Shown: piece by piece, positions 1-9,714 of the stretch | Position numbering within the stretch: the first letter of the stretch is position 1 | How the letters are laid out: each line of letters begins with the position of its first letter | Assembly: GCF_025464955.1 (NCBI RefSeq) | Contig: NZ_JAODNM010000097.1 | Span: forward strand, 1-64,000 | Source of the DNA: Amycolatopsis sp. | GTDB lineage: Bacteria; Actinomycetota; Actinomycetes; Mycobacteriales; Pseudonocardiaceae | Length of the DNA stretch: 64,000 nt | Direction of reading: 5' to 3' | The notes under the pieces: generated by a model | Seen by the model: only the letters and a program-made list of their open reading frames with translations | What the model was told of the DNA's origin: nothing | The model's database searches: none | Program-made: the position numbers and the translations under genes

Positions 1-2
1 TG

Positions 3-146
3 GAACTGCGCTTCATCACCGCCCAGCTCACCCTCGCCCACACCAACCCCGCCATGGCAGAACTGATCCCGCTGGCCGAGCAGAGTCTCGCCGAGGCCGA
101 ACGCGCCATCGACGAACTGTGGACCCCGGCACCCGCACTGGTTTGA
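3..146 (+). CDS. C-terminal fragment of an unidentified protein (5' end outside window)
   Basis: Open frame from base 3: ELRFITAQLTLAHTNPAMAELIPLAEQSLAEAERAIDELWTPAPALV*. Confidence 0.5.
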   Translation, partial: ELRFITAQLTLAHTNPAMAELIPLAEQSLAEAERAIDELWTPAPALV

Positions 147-421
147 GGCACGGGGGTCCCGAGGCGATGACGCACGGCCGAGCCGAGGGGCCCGTCGGGA
201 TTCAGGTCGGTGATCGTCCGCCAGCCGATACACCGGCCAGCAGTGTCCGATCGGTCTGCCTGAGACGACTGGCCCTGACGGACCGGAAGGCGCGTGCCGG
301 GCGAATCCGCCCGAGTCCGGGGTCAGGCCGCGAGATCCCACAGGAATACGACTTCGACGACCAATCCGGCCGGCCGCTGACCGCACCGGTCCGGCTCACC
401 TCAGGAAAGAGAACATGTGTC

Positions 422-1285
422 ATGAGTGATCAAGCAACGCAGGACATGCGGGGCAGGACTGTGGTGGTGACGGGGGCGAGTGCCGGGATCGGAGCCGCCG
501 CCGCCCGCCAGCTCGCCGACCTGGGCGCCTCGGTGGCCGTGGTGGGCCGGTCCGCGCAGAAAACGGCCGCCGTCGCGGAGGCGATCGGAGCCGAGGCACA
601 CCTGGTGGACTACAGCCACCTGGACGACGTCCGCCGTCTTGCCGACGAGCTACTGGCCAGCTACCCCCGCATCGACGTCCTGGCCAACAACGCCGGCGGC
701 GTCTTCTCCGACCGGACCACGAGCGCGGACGGTCATGAGATGACCTTCCAGGTCAATCACCTCGCACCGTTCCTGCTGACGAACCTGCTGCTGGACAGGC
801 TCACCACGGCTCCCGAAGGCGCACGGGTGATCAACACGGCCAGCATGGCCTACCGCCGGGGGCGCCTCGACCTCGACGACCTCGACCGCACTCGCGGCCG
901 CTATAGCGGCGCGGGCGCCTACGGCACATCCAAGCTCGCCAACGTCCTGTCCACCCGGGAACTCGCCCGGCGGACGCAGGGCACCGGCGTAACCACAGCC
1001 GCCTTCCACCCAGGCAGGATCGCCACCGATATCGGCCGGGGAGGCGGTCTGTATCACCTGCTCTTCGGATCGCGACTGGCCAAGGCGCTGAACTCAACCC
1101 CCGCACAGGGCGCAGAGCCACTCGTCTACCTGGCCACGACCGTGGACACCGACACGGTCAACGGCCAGTACTTCCACCGCTTCACGCCCGAAGAGCCCAA
1201 ATACAAGCAAGCCACCGACCCGCACCTGGCCCGGCAGCTGTGGGAGCGCTCCGCGCAGCTGACCGGCGCGCGCACCTCCTCCTGA
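422..1285 (+). CDS. SDR family NAD(P)-dependent oxidoreductase
   Basis: MSDQATQDMRGRTVVVTGASAGIGAAAARQLADLG; TGxxxGIG, NNAGG and YGTSKLAN motifs. Confidence 0.92.
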   Translation: MSDQATQDMRGRTVVVTGASAGIGAAAARQLADLGASVAVVGRSAQKTAAVAEAIGAEAHLVDYSHLDDVRRLADELLASYPRIDVLANNAGGVFSDRTTSADGHEMTFQVNHLAPFLLTNLLLDRLTTAPEGARVINTASMAYRRGRLDLDDLDRTRGRYSGAGAYGTSKLANVLSTRELARRTQGTGVTTAAFHPGRIATDIGRGGGLYHLLFGSRLAKALNSTPAQGAEPLVYLATTVDTDTVNGQYFHRFTPEEPKYKQATDPHLARQLWERSAQLTGARTSS

Positions 1286-1319
1286 AGCAAGTGCATACAC
1301 GCAGACCAAGGAGTCGATT

Positions 1320-2855
1320 GTGAATGAGATTCAGGCCAGGACCGACGTGCTGATCTGCGGCGCGGGACCTGCCGGGCTGAGCCTGTCCATCGAACTGGCC
1401 CGTCGCAAGGTGGCGTTCCTGCTGATCGACAAAGCCGCCGGGCCTTTTCAAGGTTCGCGGGGCAAAGGCATCCAGCCGCGTACCCACGAGATCTTCGAGG
1501 ATCTCGGCGTGCTGGACCGGATCATGGCTGCGGGTGGCCTCCCGCCGACTCTCCGCACCTACCGCGAGGACGACAGCTTCGACGAGGCCACGCGGGAGCC
1601 GATCGCCGCCAATCCCGCCGAGCCCTACCCTTTCCCCCTTGTGGTCGCACAGTTCCGCACCGAAGCCGTACTGCGCGAGCGGTTGGCCGAACTCGGCCAC
1701 CATCCGCGCTACGAGCACGAACTGGTGGACTTCGGCCAGAGCTCGTCGGCTATCACGGCGACCATCAACGGTCCCGACGGGATCATCAATGTCAGCGCGG
1801 CGTACCTGGTCGGTGCCGACGGCGGATCGAGCGCGGTGCGGCACGCCCTGGACATCGGCTTTCCCGGCGAGGCGCTGGGCGTGCGCGCCGTGGTGGCCGA
1901 TGTCCGGCTCGACGGCCTCGGCCGCGATGCCTGGCATCGCTGGCCCAACGGCATCGGAGTATGTCCGCTGCCGGGCACCGATCTGTTCCAGATCCAGGGC
2001 ATGCTCAAGCCCGACACCGAGGTCGATCCCTCCCCGGCCGGACTGACCGCGTTGCTCACGGCAGCCTCCGGCCGGACCGGGATCACGGTCACGTCGGTGT
2101 CCTGGGCGTCGGTCTACTCCATGAGTGCCCGGGTGGCCGACCGTTACCGGGTCGGCCGCGTGCTGCTGGCCGGAGACGCCGCCCACGTCCATCCACCCAC
2201 CGGCGGGCAGGGACTGAACACCAGCATCCAGGATGCCTACAACCTGGGCTGGAAACTCACAGCCGTGCTCGCCGGGGCGCCCGACCGTCTGCTGGACACC
2301 TATGAGCAGGAGCGGCGCCCCATCGCGGCCGAGATGATCACGATGGCCATCAGGCTGCTACTGGCACCGGCCGCAGGCGTGCCGCAACGCGGACGGGAGG
2401 TGCACCAACTGGACCTCGCCTACCGGGATTCAACCCTGTCCCTGAACCCGCCGGAATCGCTGAACGCCGCAGGCAGCGTCACCGGCGGCCGCCGGCCCGG
2501 CGACCGCGCCCCCGACGCCCCACTGCTGGGCGCGGCCGGTCAACCGACCCGGCTGTTCACCCTCCTGCGCGGGCCGCACTGGACGTTGCTCGGCTACCAG
2601 GTCCACCCGGACATCACCGCACGCACCGGCCTGCACATCCACACCGTCGGTCCGGACGGCGACCTGATCGACAACAACAACCATCTACAACAGACCTACG
2701 GGCTGACCCCCGGGGACCAGGTGTTGATCCGTCCCGACGGCTACCTCGCCGCCCTCCTCCCAGCCGCCCATGCCGACCTACTCCCGGCCTACCTCAACGA
2801 GGTCGGGCTGACACCGGACCGCGAGGCCGCCCGCCAACCACAACCTGCCCCGTAG
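1320..2855 (+). CDS. FAD-dependent aromatic monooxygenase (PheA/TfdB, polyketide hydroxylase type)
   Basis: DVLICGAGPAGLSLSIELARR, DG motif, GRVLLAGDAAHVHPPTGGQGLNTSIQDAYNLGWKL. Confidence 0.93.
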   Translation: MNEIQARTDVLICGAGPAGLSLSIELARRKVAFLLIDKAAGPFQGSRGKGIQPRTHEIFEDLGVLDRIMAAGGLPPTLRTYREDDSFDEATREPIAANPAEPYPFPLVVAQFRTEAVLRERLAELGHHPRYEHELVDFGQSSSAITATINGPDGIINVSAAYLVGADGGSSAVRHALDIGFPGEALGVRAVVADVRLDGLGRDAWHRWPNGIGVCPLPGTDLFQIQGMLKPDTEVDPSPAGLTALLTAASGRTGITVTSVSWASVYSMSARVADRYRVGRVLLAGDAAHVHPPTGGQGLNTSIQDAYNLGWKLTAVLAGAPDRLLDTYEQERRPIAAEMITMAIRLLLAPAAGVPQRGREVHQLDLAYRDSTLSLNPPESLNAAGSVTGGRRPGDRAPDAPLLGAAGQPTRLFTLLRGPHWTLLGYQVHPDITARTGLHIHTVGPDGDLIDNNNHLQQTYGLTPGDQVLIRPDGYLAALLPAAHADLLPAYLNEVGLTPDREAARQPQPAP

Positions 2856-3308
2856 GCCGAGAAAAGCGCCTGCACCATAGCCAAGCTGGAAATCATCATC
2901 GCGAACACGGCAGGTGGGCACCGGGCCCGGCGCCTTTTCAATGTCTACAAAGGACTGTCCAGGTGCCGTGACATCAGCCTGGAGTTGTCATGCTTGCCGT
3001 CGGACCCGAATCGTCAGAGCTGGCCTTTGCCGCGCTCAGGTCTATTGCCGGCAAGCTGAAGGAGACTTTGAAATAGCAGCGGACTTCACCGGCATCGCAG
3101 GCGCGTGCTCCCGACCACTACGCACACTTACGCCGAATGGCAACAGCGCGAGCCGGCGTCCTCGCACGGTCACGATTCAGGGTGTGGCGACGACGGCAAT
3201 CGCCAGCGCAATCAGCAGCGACCGGTGTCGGCCCGGAGCCCTGACGGCGTCGGGCAACACTGTCCGGCACGGACAAGCTAGACGATTACGCTAGCACCCT
3301 TGCAACAC

Positions 3309-3980
3309 CTAGTTTCTCGCATCTTGTTCGGCGATCACGGCGACAAAACCCCGGACGAAGTCGATGATGCGATCCACTGCCTCGTCGGCGGTGCTGGGCA
3401 CGTCGCCGGTCTGCACTACCTGGCTGCGGTACCGGTTGGCGGCCAGGATCAAGGATGCGGCGAGCAGGTACGGGCGGCTGTCGCTGACGGGGTCAACGGC
3501 CATGCGTTCGGCGATGGCCAGCGCCACATCGTCGATCAGCGCCTCGCGAACGGCGAATCCGTGCGCCCGGACACTGGGAGACGACTCGACGAGCTCGACG
3601 CGGTGGCGCTCGTTGTCGATGTCGACTATCAGCATCGCGGCAAGGTCCTTGATCCCCACCCGCATCGCCTCAAGCAGCGGCAGCCCGGTCGGCTGGGCGC
3701 GGACGGCGTCGCCCAACCGGCCGGCCCAGTCGCCGAGGTCCGAGAAGATCACCGCCTCCTTCGAGCCGAAGTGGCGGAAGAAGGTCGAGGGGTCGACATC
3801 GGCGCGATCCGCGATGTCGTTCACGGTGACAGCGTCAAAACCCCGTTCAGCAAAGAGCTCGAGCGCGACTGCCGCCAAGGCATTTCGCGTCTCAAGGCGC
3901 TTTCGCTCACGCCGACCCGGCACCGGGCGGATGTCGGTATTCTCGGACACTGCGGACTCCTGACTCTCTGGGACGAGCAA
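3309..3980 (-). CDS. TetR/AcrR family transcriptional regulator
   Basis: ALELFAERGFDAVTVNDIADRADVDPSTFFRHFGSKEAVIF helix-turn-helix. Confidence 0.93.
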   Translation of the reverse strand: MLVPESQESAVSENTDIRPVPGRRERKRLETRNALAAVALELFAERGFDAVTVNDIADRADVDPSTFFRHFGSKEAVIFSDLGDWAGRLGDAVRAQPTGLPLLEAMRVGIKDLAAMLIVDIDNERHRVELVESSPSVRAHGFAVREALIDDVALAIAERMAVDPVSDSRPYLLAASLILAANRYRSQVVQTGDVPSTADEAVDRIIDFVRGFVAVIAEQDARN

Positions 3981-4014
3981 ATGTTAGTCCCTTGCAGACT
4001 CCAGTCACTGTCGA

Positions 4015-4632
4015 CTAGATCGCGGGAGCGCGCTCGCGGCCGATGTTCATCAGCTCGGCGAGCGGTACGTCAGCCTCGTAGCCGGCCACCAGCTTGTCTG
4101 GGTCGAAGGGCCAGCCAATGGGATTGGCGGCGAACTCCGGAGTGTGGAGACATTCGTCGGCCAGCTCCATCGGCATCGTGTCGATCATCATCTCGTTCTT
4201 GTGGCCGTCAGGATCCGCGTAGTAGATGCTGACCGTGGGGCCGTGGTTGATGCAGTACACCGGCTTGAAGCCCGCAGCCTTGGCCCGCACGTACATGCCA
4301 AGGAGCGCACCCAGCGACTCGAAGGTGAACGCGAGGTGCTCGAGACCTGGGGCCGAAGAAAATTCCAGCCCGACGGTACCTGCGTCGTCGGCGAGGTGGA
4401 TGTTCTCGCCCGTGCCGTGGTCGGCCGGGGCGGCAGGCACGGCGACGAGCGCGATGCGGTGATGCTCCTCGTCATAGGTGAGCCCGGCCCCGTTGGGACG
4501 CTGATCGAAGACCACGCGAGCGTTGAGCAGCACCTGGTAGTGGCGGATTGTCTCGTCCAGGTGAGCGGTGCGCAGCACCGCGTGGGACAGCTTGTAGGGC
4601 GAAACCGGCGTGGTCGGCAAGGTCCTAGCCAT
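4015..4632 (-). CDS. VOC family (extradiol dioxygenase-like) protein
   Basis: KLSHAVLRTAHLDETIRHYQVLLNARVVFDQ...HLAFTFESL...YYADPDGHKNEMMID. Confidence 0.88.
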   Translation of the reverse strand: MARTLPTTPVSPYKLSHAVLRTAHLDETIRHYQVLLNARVVFDQRPNGAGLTYDEEHHRIALVAVPAAPADHGTGENIHLADDAGTVGLEFSSAPGLEHLAFTFESLGALLGMYVRAKAAGFKPVYCINHGPTVSIYYADPDGHKNEMMIDTMPMELADECLHTPEFAANPIGWPFDPDKLVAGYEADVPLAELMNIGRERAPAI

Positions 4633-4746
4633 GAGGACTCCTCAGGTGGATGGCCTTTCATGCATCGGGCAACTATACCCAATACATGCAAGTTACCGGA
4701 TTACGCGAGTTGCTTGCAACATCTAGTTGCTCGTACCCTCTCAGTC

Positions 4747-5283
4747 ATGTCCGAACCGCGCATCCCACCCTTGCCTGCCGACCAGCTCGAGACGGAGCAC
4801 TCCGACCTCCTCGACACGATCAGCCGTGATACGACCGGGGCCAGCAACGTCATCACCACGTTCCTGCGCCACCCTCAGCTGCTCCGTCAGTGGATGCCAC
4901 TGTCCGGCGGGCTCCTCTACGGTTCACTCCTCCCCCATCGTGATCGCGAACTGCTCATCCTGCGCACCGCGTCAACTTGCCATGCGGACTACGAATGGGC
5001 CCACCACGTCGTGATCGGCAAACAGGCAGGCCTCACCGACGAGGAGATCAAGCGCGTCCGCAACGGCCCCGCCGACGACAGCTGGAGCAACGACGACGCC
5101 GTCCTCCTGACCGCGGCCGACGAGCTCCACCACAACAGCCACATCAGCGACACGACATGGGCCGCGCTCGCCGCTCGCTACAACGAAAAGCAGCTGATCG
5201 AAGTCCCGATCCTCGTCGGCCAGTACCACATGGTCGCCTTCGCCCTTAACTCCTTCGGCGTCGAGCTCGAACCAGGCTTCTGA
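4747..5283 (+). CDS. Carboxymuconolactone decarboxylase family protein
   Basis: RELLILRTASTCHADYEWAHHVVIGKQAGLTDEEI. Confidence 0.88.
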   Translation: MSEPRIPPLPADQLETEHSDLLDTISRDTTGASNVITTFLRHPQLLRQWMPLSGGLLYGSLLPHRDRELLILRTASTCHADYEWAHHVVIGKQAGLTDEEIKRVRNGPADDSWSNDDAVLLTAADELHHNSHISDTTWAALAARYNEKQLIEVPILVGQYHMVAFALNSFGVELEPGF

Positions 5284-5345
5284 CCAGACCGCGGTCTTTC
5301 TGCTTCCCCACAGCACACATAACTTGCATCATCTGGAGGCGGGAA

Positions 5346-5801
5346 ATGCACCAGACAAGCGAGATGCGCTTCAGGGTCACCGCGCCCGTCGAGGCGGCCT
5401 ACGAGTACTTCGCCGACCTACGCCACGTGCCCGACTACGACCCATCGGTGCGCAGCATCCAGCCAACCCCGCCCCAAGGATGGGACGGCTCATCGTTCTC
5501 CATGGTGTTCGCGCCGTTGGGACCATGGCCGAAGATCCCGTTGACGCTCGCTGTCGAGGGGTGCGACCCGGGCCGCACCCTCACCTACCGGATCGACGGC
5601 CCTCGCATGTCCGCACGCGATCACATCACCTTCCAGTTCCTTGGCGCCGACACCGAAGTGACGATCACAACGACTTTCGAACTGCGAGACCCTCTCGCAC
5701 CGGCCATGTTCGTATACCGAGCCCTGCTACCCGTCATGCGACGCGTCCGCTCCCGGTCGACCGCCCGCGCTGTCACCGAGGCGTACTGCCGAAGGTGGTG
5801 A
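5346..5801 (+). CDS. SRPBCC family protein
   Basis: MHQTSEMRFRVTAPVEAAYEYFADLRHVPDYDPSVRSIQ. Confidence 0.8.
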   Translation: MHQTSEMRFRVTAPVEAAYEYFADLRHVPDYDPSVRSIQPTPPQGWDGSSFSMVFAPLGPWPKIPLTLAVEGCDPGRTLTYRIDGPRMSARDHITFQFLGADTEVTITTTFELRDPLAPAMFVYRALLPVMRRVRSRSTARAVTEAYCRRW

Positions 5802-6009
5802 CGAGGTACCGCACGACTGTGTGGCGGTCGTCGGTACAGACGTCGAGGACGGCGGGCAGGATCGCGGTGATCCGGGCGGTGTTCGGGTCCACCGCGCTGG
5901 AGGCGTCGTCGGACATGGCCCACTCGACGACGTCGGCCGTCCCGTCAAGGACGACCAGCTCGTCGCCCTCGCGGCGGGCCGCCCCCAAAGTTGTCCGGAA
6001 GAGCTGCAC
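5773..6009 (-). CDS. Small hypothetical protein, GTG start just after the stop of the SnoaL-like gene
   Basis: VQLFRTTLGAARREGDELVVLDGTADVVEWAMSDDASSAV...; tail overlaps the convergent SRPBCC gene. Confidence 0.45.
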   Translation of the reverse strand: MQLFRTTLGAARREGDELVVLDGTADVVEWAMSDDASSAVDPNTARITAILPAVLDVCTDDRHTVVRYLVTTFGSTPR

Positions 6010-6013
6010 GGCG

Positions 6014-6433
6014 CTAGGCCTGCGGCGCGTCGAGGACGGGTATGACCGCGCGGGACGCGAGGCGCCAGCCATCCGGCGTCCGTGCCCAGCGGTCGGCGAA
6101 GTCGCCGATCGAGTGCGTGGTGACGTCCGCGCCCCCGTCGCGGCGATGGATGCACACCACGTACGCGACGTCGGCGGCATCGCCATCGACGTCGAGGACC
6201 CGCAGGTTGCTCCATTGATGCCGCGTCTCATACCGCGCCGCGGCGCGAACGGTCATCGCCTGCGCGAACTGCGCCAGGTCGAGGTCCCTCCCCGGCGCGT
6301 GCAGCACGAACCCTTCCGCGCACAGCTTCGGCACCTGATCGGCCTCACCATGATCAACGGACGCGCAGGTCTCGCTGAGGAGCTGCTCGATTTCCTTGCG
6401 ATCGAACGGTTCGACTGTCATGCAAGTGAACAT
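6014..6433 (-). CDS. SnoaL-like / nuclear transport factor 2 family protein
   Basis: EPFDRKEIEQLLSETCASVDHGEADQVPKLCAEGFVLHAPGRD...DRWARTPDGWRLASRAVIPVL. Confidence 0.82.
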   Translation of the reverse strand: MFTCMTVEPFDRKEIEQLLSETCASVDHGEADQVPKLCAEGFVLHAPGRDLDLAQFAQAMTVRAAARYETRHQWSNLRVLDVDGDAADVAYVVCIHRRDGGADVTTHSIGDFADRWARTPDGWRLASRAVIPVLDAPQA

Positions 6434-6846
6434 ATTTTCGCGATCTACTTGCAGTAACGAGTTACTCGCATTATTCGGCAAGCGAGACGCAGGCCCCAAA
6501 GTGACCTCCGACAGGCATACCCGCAATCCCATCAACCGACCGAGAAAACTCCCCACGGGAAGCCAGAAGCCGTCAACGATGAAACGACCAGCCAGCACGA
6601 ACCGGAGGGCGAGCACGGGATGCTTGCGCCCGGGCATCCGGTTCATCCGGCGGCAATCAATGTCGAGCAGCTGGATCCGGGCTCGCTCGTGATCGTCCAC
6701 AACTGTCTCCTTCAACGCGAAACTGAAGTCGACGCTCTATGCCATGAACTTATTTATGCAAGTAACTAGCACGCAACAGTAGCATGCACTACGGTCGATG
6801 GATGCCAACCGCCTGGAACCTCACCGCACCTTGGGATGTCTGACCC

Positions 6847-7470
6847 ATGAACGGTGGCCATGCCCTGATCCGCACACTCGTCAACTATGGCGTCGACACG
6901 TGCTTCATGAACCCGGGCACATCAGGGATGCACCGCGTCGCCGCCTTCGATGCCGCGCCCGAGATGCGCAGCGTGCTCGCGCTCTTCGAGGGCGGCCACG
7001 CCACCCACCACAAGCAGTACGACGCCCAGCTCGAGTCCGATATCGAGACCGTGGCCCGTAACGTGTCGACCTTCATCCACTGGTCGGCCAGTCCCGACAA
7101 GGTCGGCGCCGACGTGGCCGACGCCGTCTCCGCCGCCACCAGCCCACCAGGCCAAGTGGCCACGCTCGTACTGCCCGCCGACGTGTCGTGGTCGGAGGGC
7201 GGCGTGACCGGCCGGCTCCCCGCTCCGGCACGACCCGCGGCACCCTCCGACGCGGCCATCGCCGAGATCGCCACCGCGTTGCCATCGGGCGAGCCCGCCG
7301 GCTTCTCGGTCGGCGGACGGGCAGGCCGGGCCGCGTTGCTGGCGCAAGCGTCGGGTATCGCCGCCGGCACCGGCGCCAAGCTGTTGTACGAGACGTTCCC
7401 CACGAGGCTCGAGCGCGGCGCTGGGCGGGCACCGGTCAACCGCCTCGCTTACCTCACCGAGTTCGATCAC
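6847..7470 (+). pseudogene. Acetolactate synthase-type TPP enzyme remnant (internal deletion, 3' truncation)
   Basis: MNGGHALIRTLVNYGVDTCFMNPGTSGMHRVAAFDAAPEMRSVLALFEG fused to GHATHHKQYDAQLESDIETVARNVS; C-terminus degenerates after RLAYLTEFDHLQ. Confidence 0.72.
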
Positions 7471-7604
7471 CTTCAGCCTCCAGCCGTCCCGTCGCCGCGC
7501 CCGCCTCGACAAGCGCAGGACGGCCGGACCACGACGTCGGCGGGAGCGGGCAGCGCACCGACCGCGCCCGTTCCCGCCGACCACCATGCCGAGCGAGCCG
7601 CACG

Positions 7605-7850
7605 ATGACCGTTCGACTGATCATCGCGCGCCCGCTCCCCGGAACAGTCGGCGAAACCCGTCGCGTCGCGCACCTCTTCCCGGTCCGGCCGGACCACGCG
7701 CCACCGGACCGGATGACCGTGTACTGCGGCGAGATGTTCGGTCCAGGCGTACTCGAATTGCCGGACCGCCCCACCGGTATGCCGTGCGTGAGCTGCCTCC
7801 GCCATTCGCCCGGCCCGGACGACGCCCAACTACCAGCGGGCGAACGATGA
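7605..7850 (+). CDS. Small cysteine-containing hypothetical protein
   Basis: MTVRLIIARPLPGTVGETRRVAHLFPVRPDHAPPDRMTVYCGEMF...GMPCVSCLRHS; stop overlaps ATG of next ORF (ATGA). Confidence 0.5.
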   Translation: MTVRLIIARPLPGTVGETRRVAHLFPVRPDHAPPDRMTVYCGEMFGPGVLELPDRPTGMPCVSCLRHSPGPDDAQLPAGER

Positions 7851-8175
7851 CGCCGGACCGGCACTCTGTCGGCCCTACCTTCCAGCGGGAGCTTGATCCG
7901 CTGCTGCTACTGCAGGTCCGCTTGTTCGTGGCGTGCCTGTTGGCAGAAACACGATGGTGCGAAGATGTCGCCGTCCAAGCCGCCCTGCGCCTCGACCAGC
8001 GACGGTTCGCCCCGCACGTCGAGCTGCCGAACGCAGCGGGTGGAGATCCGAGCCAAAGGACGCCGGAGGGCACTCCGCCTCACCGTGCTCGGGCTGGACC
8101 GGCTGACCGAGCACCTATCCGCACTCCAGAGGGTCGCCAACGCGGCGGCCGAACTCGTCACCGCGCAGCGTGTCG
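7847..8175 (+). pseudogene. Winged-helix (HTH_34-type) regulator split by a frameshift
   Basis: N-term FQRELDPLLLLQVRLFVACLLAETRWCE in one frame; C-term VEIRAKGRRRALRLTVLGLDRLTEHLSALQRVANAAAELV in another, switching near 8025-8045. Confidence 0.5.
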
Positions 8176-8281
8176 CCCGCAGTCGCGTGGCAATCGACGC
8201 CGAGCGCCGGCCGGCCGATTCTCTGTGGCGGCTGCCCGCCAACGTCTCGAATCTGCCCTTACAATGGCCATCTGAGGTTCC

Positions 8282-8455
8282 TTGTGACGGGTTCCGACGC
8301 ACCGTCACAGCCGTCACAAGCACTCTTCGCCTAGGTCAAGACGCATTTCTAGCCGTCACAAGCGATGTGACGGCTAGATGGGCTCACGGACGATTTGTGA
8401 CGGCTAATTTCGTGACAGATTTCGTGACCACGCTCACCGCGAGGCCGTCACGAAA
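8282..8455. repeat. Cluster of GTGACGG/CCGTCAC repeats including a perfect 12-bp-arm palindrome
   Basis: ctagccgtcaca-agcga-tgtgacggctag at 8349-8377; further copies at about 8282, 8301, 8310, 8395, 8410, 8420, 8444. Confidence 0.75.
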
Positions 8456-8939
8456 CGAGTCACCGAACCCGGCCATGACGAGCTACTGGCCTTGCTCGAC
8501 CGCGCCGGCCTGGCCGTAGCCGCCGCGCGTCGCGCCGCAATGTCCGGCGACGATCCCCGCGCCGCACTCGCGGAGCTGGCGGCCGCCGCCGAGCTGGCCA
8601 ACGCCGGTCATGCGACCGACATTGCACCCAGGCCACCTGGTGCGGTCTAACCCCCACCCGCTCACGCACCGAAGCCGAGTCCCAATGCCACGGAGCTTAA
8701 GTTGATCATGCTGCGCGTGGGGTGATGGTATGGAAGTTGAGGGTGGGTTGCCCGGGGTGGCGGGTACTGCTGGCCCCTCTGTCCCAGGTTCCGGTGGCCC
8801 CGCAAACGATCAAAAATCGGTCTTGACTGAGCCTGGATCCACTGCTGAAGTTGCCGTGATCGGCGGGGTCATGAGCGCGAGATGCCCTGCAGCGCAAGGA
8901 GAATGGGACTTGCTGAAGGTTCCTGGTCGCCTACGCGTA

Positions 8940-9300
8940 AGGACATCTCGCGGGTGCGAATCTCTCCCGAGTTCACGGCGGTCTTCGATGACCCGAACTT
9001 GGTGTCGTGCGCGGGGTTGGTCCCGGTGCTCACGCTGGCCGAGCGGGCCGGGGACCGCGAACGCACCCGCGAAGGTCACCGCGCTGATCGGCGGCATGGA
9101 CGTGCTGCGGCACGGCGAGATGGACCGGTTGTTCGGCGGGGTCCGGGCTCCTTCAACGTTCGGGACGTTCCTGCGCACGTTCACCTTCGGCCACATCCAG
9201 CAGTTAGACGCGGTCACCACTCGGGTGCCCGGCTTGGCTCGCCACGCGCATCCCGGTGCTGGCCGGTGCCGAGGCGGTCGCGTATGTCGATGTGGACGAC
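8940..9300 (+). pseudogene. IS1380-family-like transposase remnant (frameshifted, truncated)
   Basis: ISPEFTAVFDDPNLVSCAGLVPVLTLAERAG / GGMDVLRHGEMDRLFGGVRAPSTFGTFLRTFTFGHIQQLDAVTTR / PVLAGAEAVAYVDVDD spread over three frames. Confidence 0.7.
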
Positions 9301-9390
9301 CCGAACGACGTCGCGTGGTTCCAGGTGCTCGCGACGAGGGATGGCGGCGTCCCATTGCCCAATGCGTAAGTCTGTACTAACGTATTTCGA

Positions 9391-9714
9391 GTGGCCGACG
9401 CCCTCTCCGCAGCAGCCGAGCCGACCCGGCGACGCCTGCTGCAGCTGCTGGCGACAGGTCCGCGGACGGTCAGCGATCTGGCCGAGCAGTTCACGGTGAC
9501 CCGGCCGGCGATCTCCCAGCACCTTGCGGTGCTGGCCGACGCCGGTCTCGTGACCGCCCGCAAGGACGGTCGGCAACGCTTCTACAGCGTCGTACCCGCC
9601 GGCATCACCCAGCTGCGCGCCGAGATCGACCGCTTCTGGAGCACCGAGCTCGACCTCTTGGTGGACGACGCCACCAAGAGGGCCACCACGCAACCCGAGG
9701 AGCCCCGCTCATGA
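9391..9714 (+). CDS. ArsR family transcriptional regulator
   Basis: MADALSAAAEPTRRRLLQLLATGPRTVSDLAEQFTVTRPAISQHLAVLADAGLV. Confidence 0.93.
   Translation: MADALSAAAEPTRRRLLQLLATGPRTVSDLAEQFTVTRPAISQHLAVLADAGLVTARKDGRQRFYSVVPAGITQLRAEIDRFWSTELDLLVDDATKRATTQPEEPRS

Noticed and set aside
1182-2192. Long minus-strand ORF opposite the FAD monooxygenase
   Set aside because: High-GC antisense ORF; low-complexity Gly/Arg/His-rich translation without domain motifs, while the plus strand is a clear monooxygenase.
2914-3294. 126-aa ORF between the monooxygenase and TetR genes
   Set aside because: No RBS or domain support; the minus strand shows a short hydrophobic remnant that is equally inconclusive.
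3300-3321. ttgcaacacctagtttctcg as another operator of the 4.7-6.8 kb motif
   Set aside because: It overlaps the 3' end of the TetR coding sequence; similarity may be coincidental, so left out of the motif set.
8460-8650. Possible plus-strand coding remnant DELLALLDRAGLAVAAARRAAMSGDDPRAALAELAAAAELANAG
   Set aside because: Protein-like, but no start codon after the in-frame TAA and no family recognised; not strong enough to call.
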